In this document: positions 41,201-41,891 of the stretch, one piece after another
Position numbering within the stretch: the stretch's first letter is position 1
How the letters are laid out: each line of letters opens with the position of its first letter
Assembly (NCBI GenBank): GCA_017469355.1
Contig: JAFUGM010000026.1
Span: 1 to 41,891, forward strand
Length of the DNA: 41,891 nt
Source: Solobacterium sp.
GTDB lineage: Bacteria > Bacillota_I > Bacilli_A > Erysipelotrichales > Erysipelotrichaceae
Reading direction: 5' to 3'
Notes under the pieces: model-generated
The model's input: only the letters and a program-made list of their open reading frames with translations
What the model was told of the DNA's origin: nothing
Database searches by the model: none
Translations under genes and position numbers: made by a program

Positions 41201-41740
41201 ATGATTAAACGCATACTTATTTCACTGCTTACCCTCATGGTGGGATACTCAGCAGTTGTCATTGGAATCAAGCTGTTCGAACCGGACAGCGGCGAAGCGC
41301 AGTCCGATTCCTGGATTCATACATCCGCGCTTGATTATGATTCCTTACGTGAATATACCCTCAGCAGCGGCTCAGGAACATCTCACTTCTATCTGTTCTC
41401 CTCTTCGGACAACAGTGACTGCATTTATGTCGAAAGCACGGTTCTGAAAAACACGGCAACTGATACCGGAATGAATCTCGATGATCTGATTGAAATCGTA
41501 GATATTACGGATCTCGAACGGAATCTGAATACCAATCGGTTACGCACCGACTGGGGTATTCTCTCCTATCCGGCATTTCTAGCGTGTCATGTCAGTCAGG
41601 GAGAAATCATTATCGACAATACCCTGGAGTGGAATCCTTCCTCGCCAATTTCCGTAGATGATGTGGAACGGTGGCTCACCCGCAACGGCATCTATGAAGG
41701 GACCGGCATCGAAGAAGCGATCGACACCCCAGAATTCTGA
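41201..41740 (+). CDS. Membrane-anchored thioredoxin-like protein
   Basis: A 179-residue protein with an N-terminal transmembrane anchor (4-26), no lipobox, and an extracytoplasmic domain. The domain looks thioredoxin-like: the strand FYLFSSSDNSDC ends in Cys74 where CxxC would be, and SYPAF has a probable cis-Pro at 124. Only one Cys is at the active position; another lies at 129. This is not a standard CxxC oxidoreductase. It is a guess from fold-like signals; the sequence gives no clear family. It is monocistronic in view, divergent from dnaD. Confidence 0.6.
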   Translation: MIKRILISLLTLMVGYSAVVIGIKLFEPDSGEAQSDSWIHTSALDYDSLREYTLSSGSGTSHFYLFSSSDNSDCIYVESTVLKNTATDTGMNLDDLIEIVDITDLERNLNTNRLRTDWGILSYPAFLACHVSQGEIIIDNTLEWNPSSPISVDDVERWLTRNGIYEGTGIEEAIDTPEF

Positions 41741-41891
41741 ATGTCCACTCAAATTCGATAACTGAAATCAACCCCTAATTTAATGAAATTTAAGCCTCTT
41801 CCTGAATATCGAAATAGGCGTTATGAAAACACAGGCTTTTGGATTCCTGTTTAAGAAAATAATCAGATTATGCTTTGGGTTGTCGAATCCT
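41741..41891. other. Right edge of the window
   Basis: No confident gene was found. A frame beginning ATG at 41823 after a weak AGG is open through the edge for 23 codons (MKTQAFGFLFKKII and on) and may be the start of a gene beyond the window. A weak inverted repeat ACAGG/CCTGT lies inside it, which could instead be a terminator for the preceding gene. Confidence 0.25.

Noticed and set aside
1-41891. CRISPR, insertion sequence, prophage or integrase genes
   Set aside because: No regularly spaced repeats, transposase motifs or phage proteins were seen anywhere in the window.

Overview
This is a compact chromosomal segment from a low-to-mid GC member of the Firmicutes. The evidence is gene content and order: a GpsB/DivIVA gene followed directly by a Bacillus-type RNase P RNA, a divergent recU-ponA pair, a pgsA-recA-rny-ymdB run, an RNase J2-like protein, the cdaA-cdaR pair, and strong purine-rich Shine-Dalgarno sites. 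The combination, with roughly balanced base composition, would fit Erysipelotrichia or a related lineage; that placement is inference. No insertion sequence, phage gene, CRISPR array or integrase is visible.

Layout. 1-500: a tRNA operon (Ser-GCU, Asp-GUC, Gly-GCC) on the plus strand, ending in a terminator shared with the convergent operon that follows. 511-10686 (minus): accessory and signalling genes: an Asn/glycosylasparaginase-type Ntn hydrolase, a membrane-anchored MurF-like ligase and an alpha/beta hydrolase in one operon; a two-component system; a flavodoxin-like protein; a CMD-cupin/GNAT/ketopantoate-reductase cluster with a possible coupled small ORF; a membrane-bound XRE regulator; an EamA transporter; and an unknown membrane protein. 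10781-13791: the c-di-AMP pair cdaA-cdaR, with a very long CdaA tail. 13882-17864: a PD-(D/E)XK-like protein, an ABC exporter, a GNAT and a protein of unknown function. 17921-22221: translation and secretion genes (trmD, rimM, khpA, rpsP, ffh) with a PTS EIIA gene inserted between rpsP and ffh, then a short SSB. 22333-27846: an M16 peptidase pair (one active, one inactive), a FeoB-associated Cys-rich peptide and FtsK. 27964-36493: an RNase J2-like protein, miaB, ferredoxin, ymdB, rny, recA, pgsA, rnpB and gpsB. 36632-39933 (plus): recU-ponA. 39952-41128 (minus): nth and dnaD. 41201-41740 (plus): a membrane-anchored thioredoxin-like protein.

The window combines RNA processing and decay (RNase P RNA, RNase Y, YmdB, RNase J2-like), recombination and chromosome handling (RecA, RecU, FtsK, SSB, Nth, DnaD), envelope growth (PBP1A, GpsB, MurF-like, PgsA, CdaA/CdaR) and translation and secretion.

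The most striking non-coding theme is compaction. Terminators and promoters are fused: the rpsP -35 box lies inside the crr terminator stem, and the rimM and ffh extended -10 boxes grow out of terminator T-tracts. Stop codons are buried in terminator stems. At least two genes (recU, ftsK) have a -10 box so close to the start codon that a leaderless mRNA is predicted. The most notable protein observations are a multiply degenerate RNase J, a CdaA with about 260 extra charged residues, and an orphan FeoB-associated gene behind a palindromic operator candidate. No clearly new multi-gene system was recognised.
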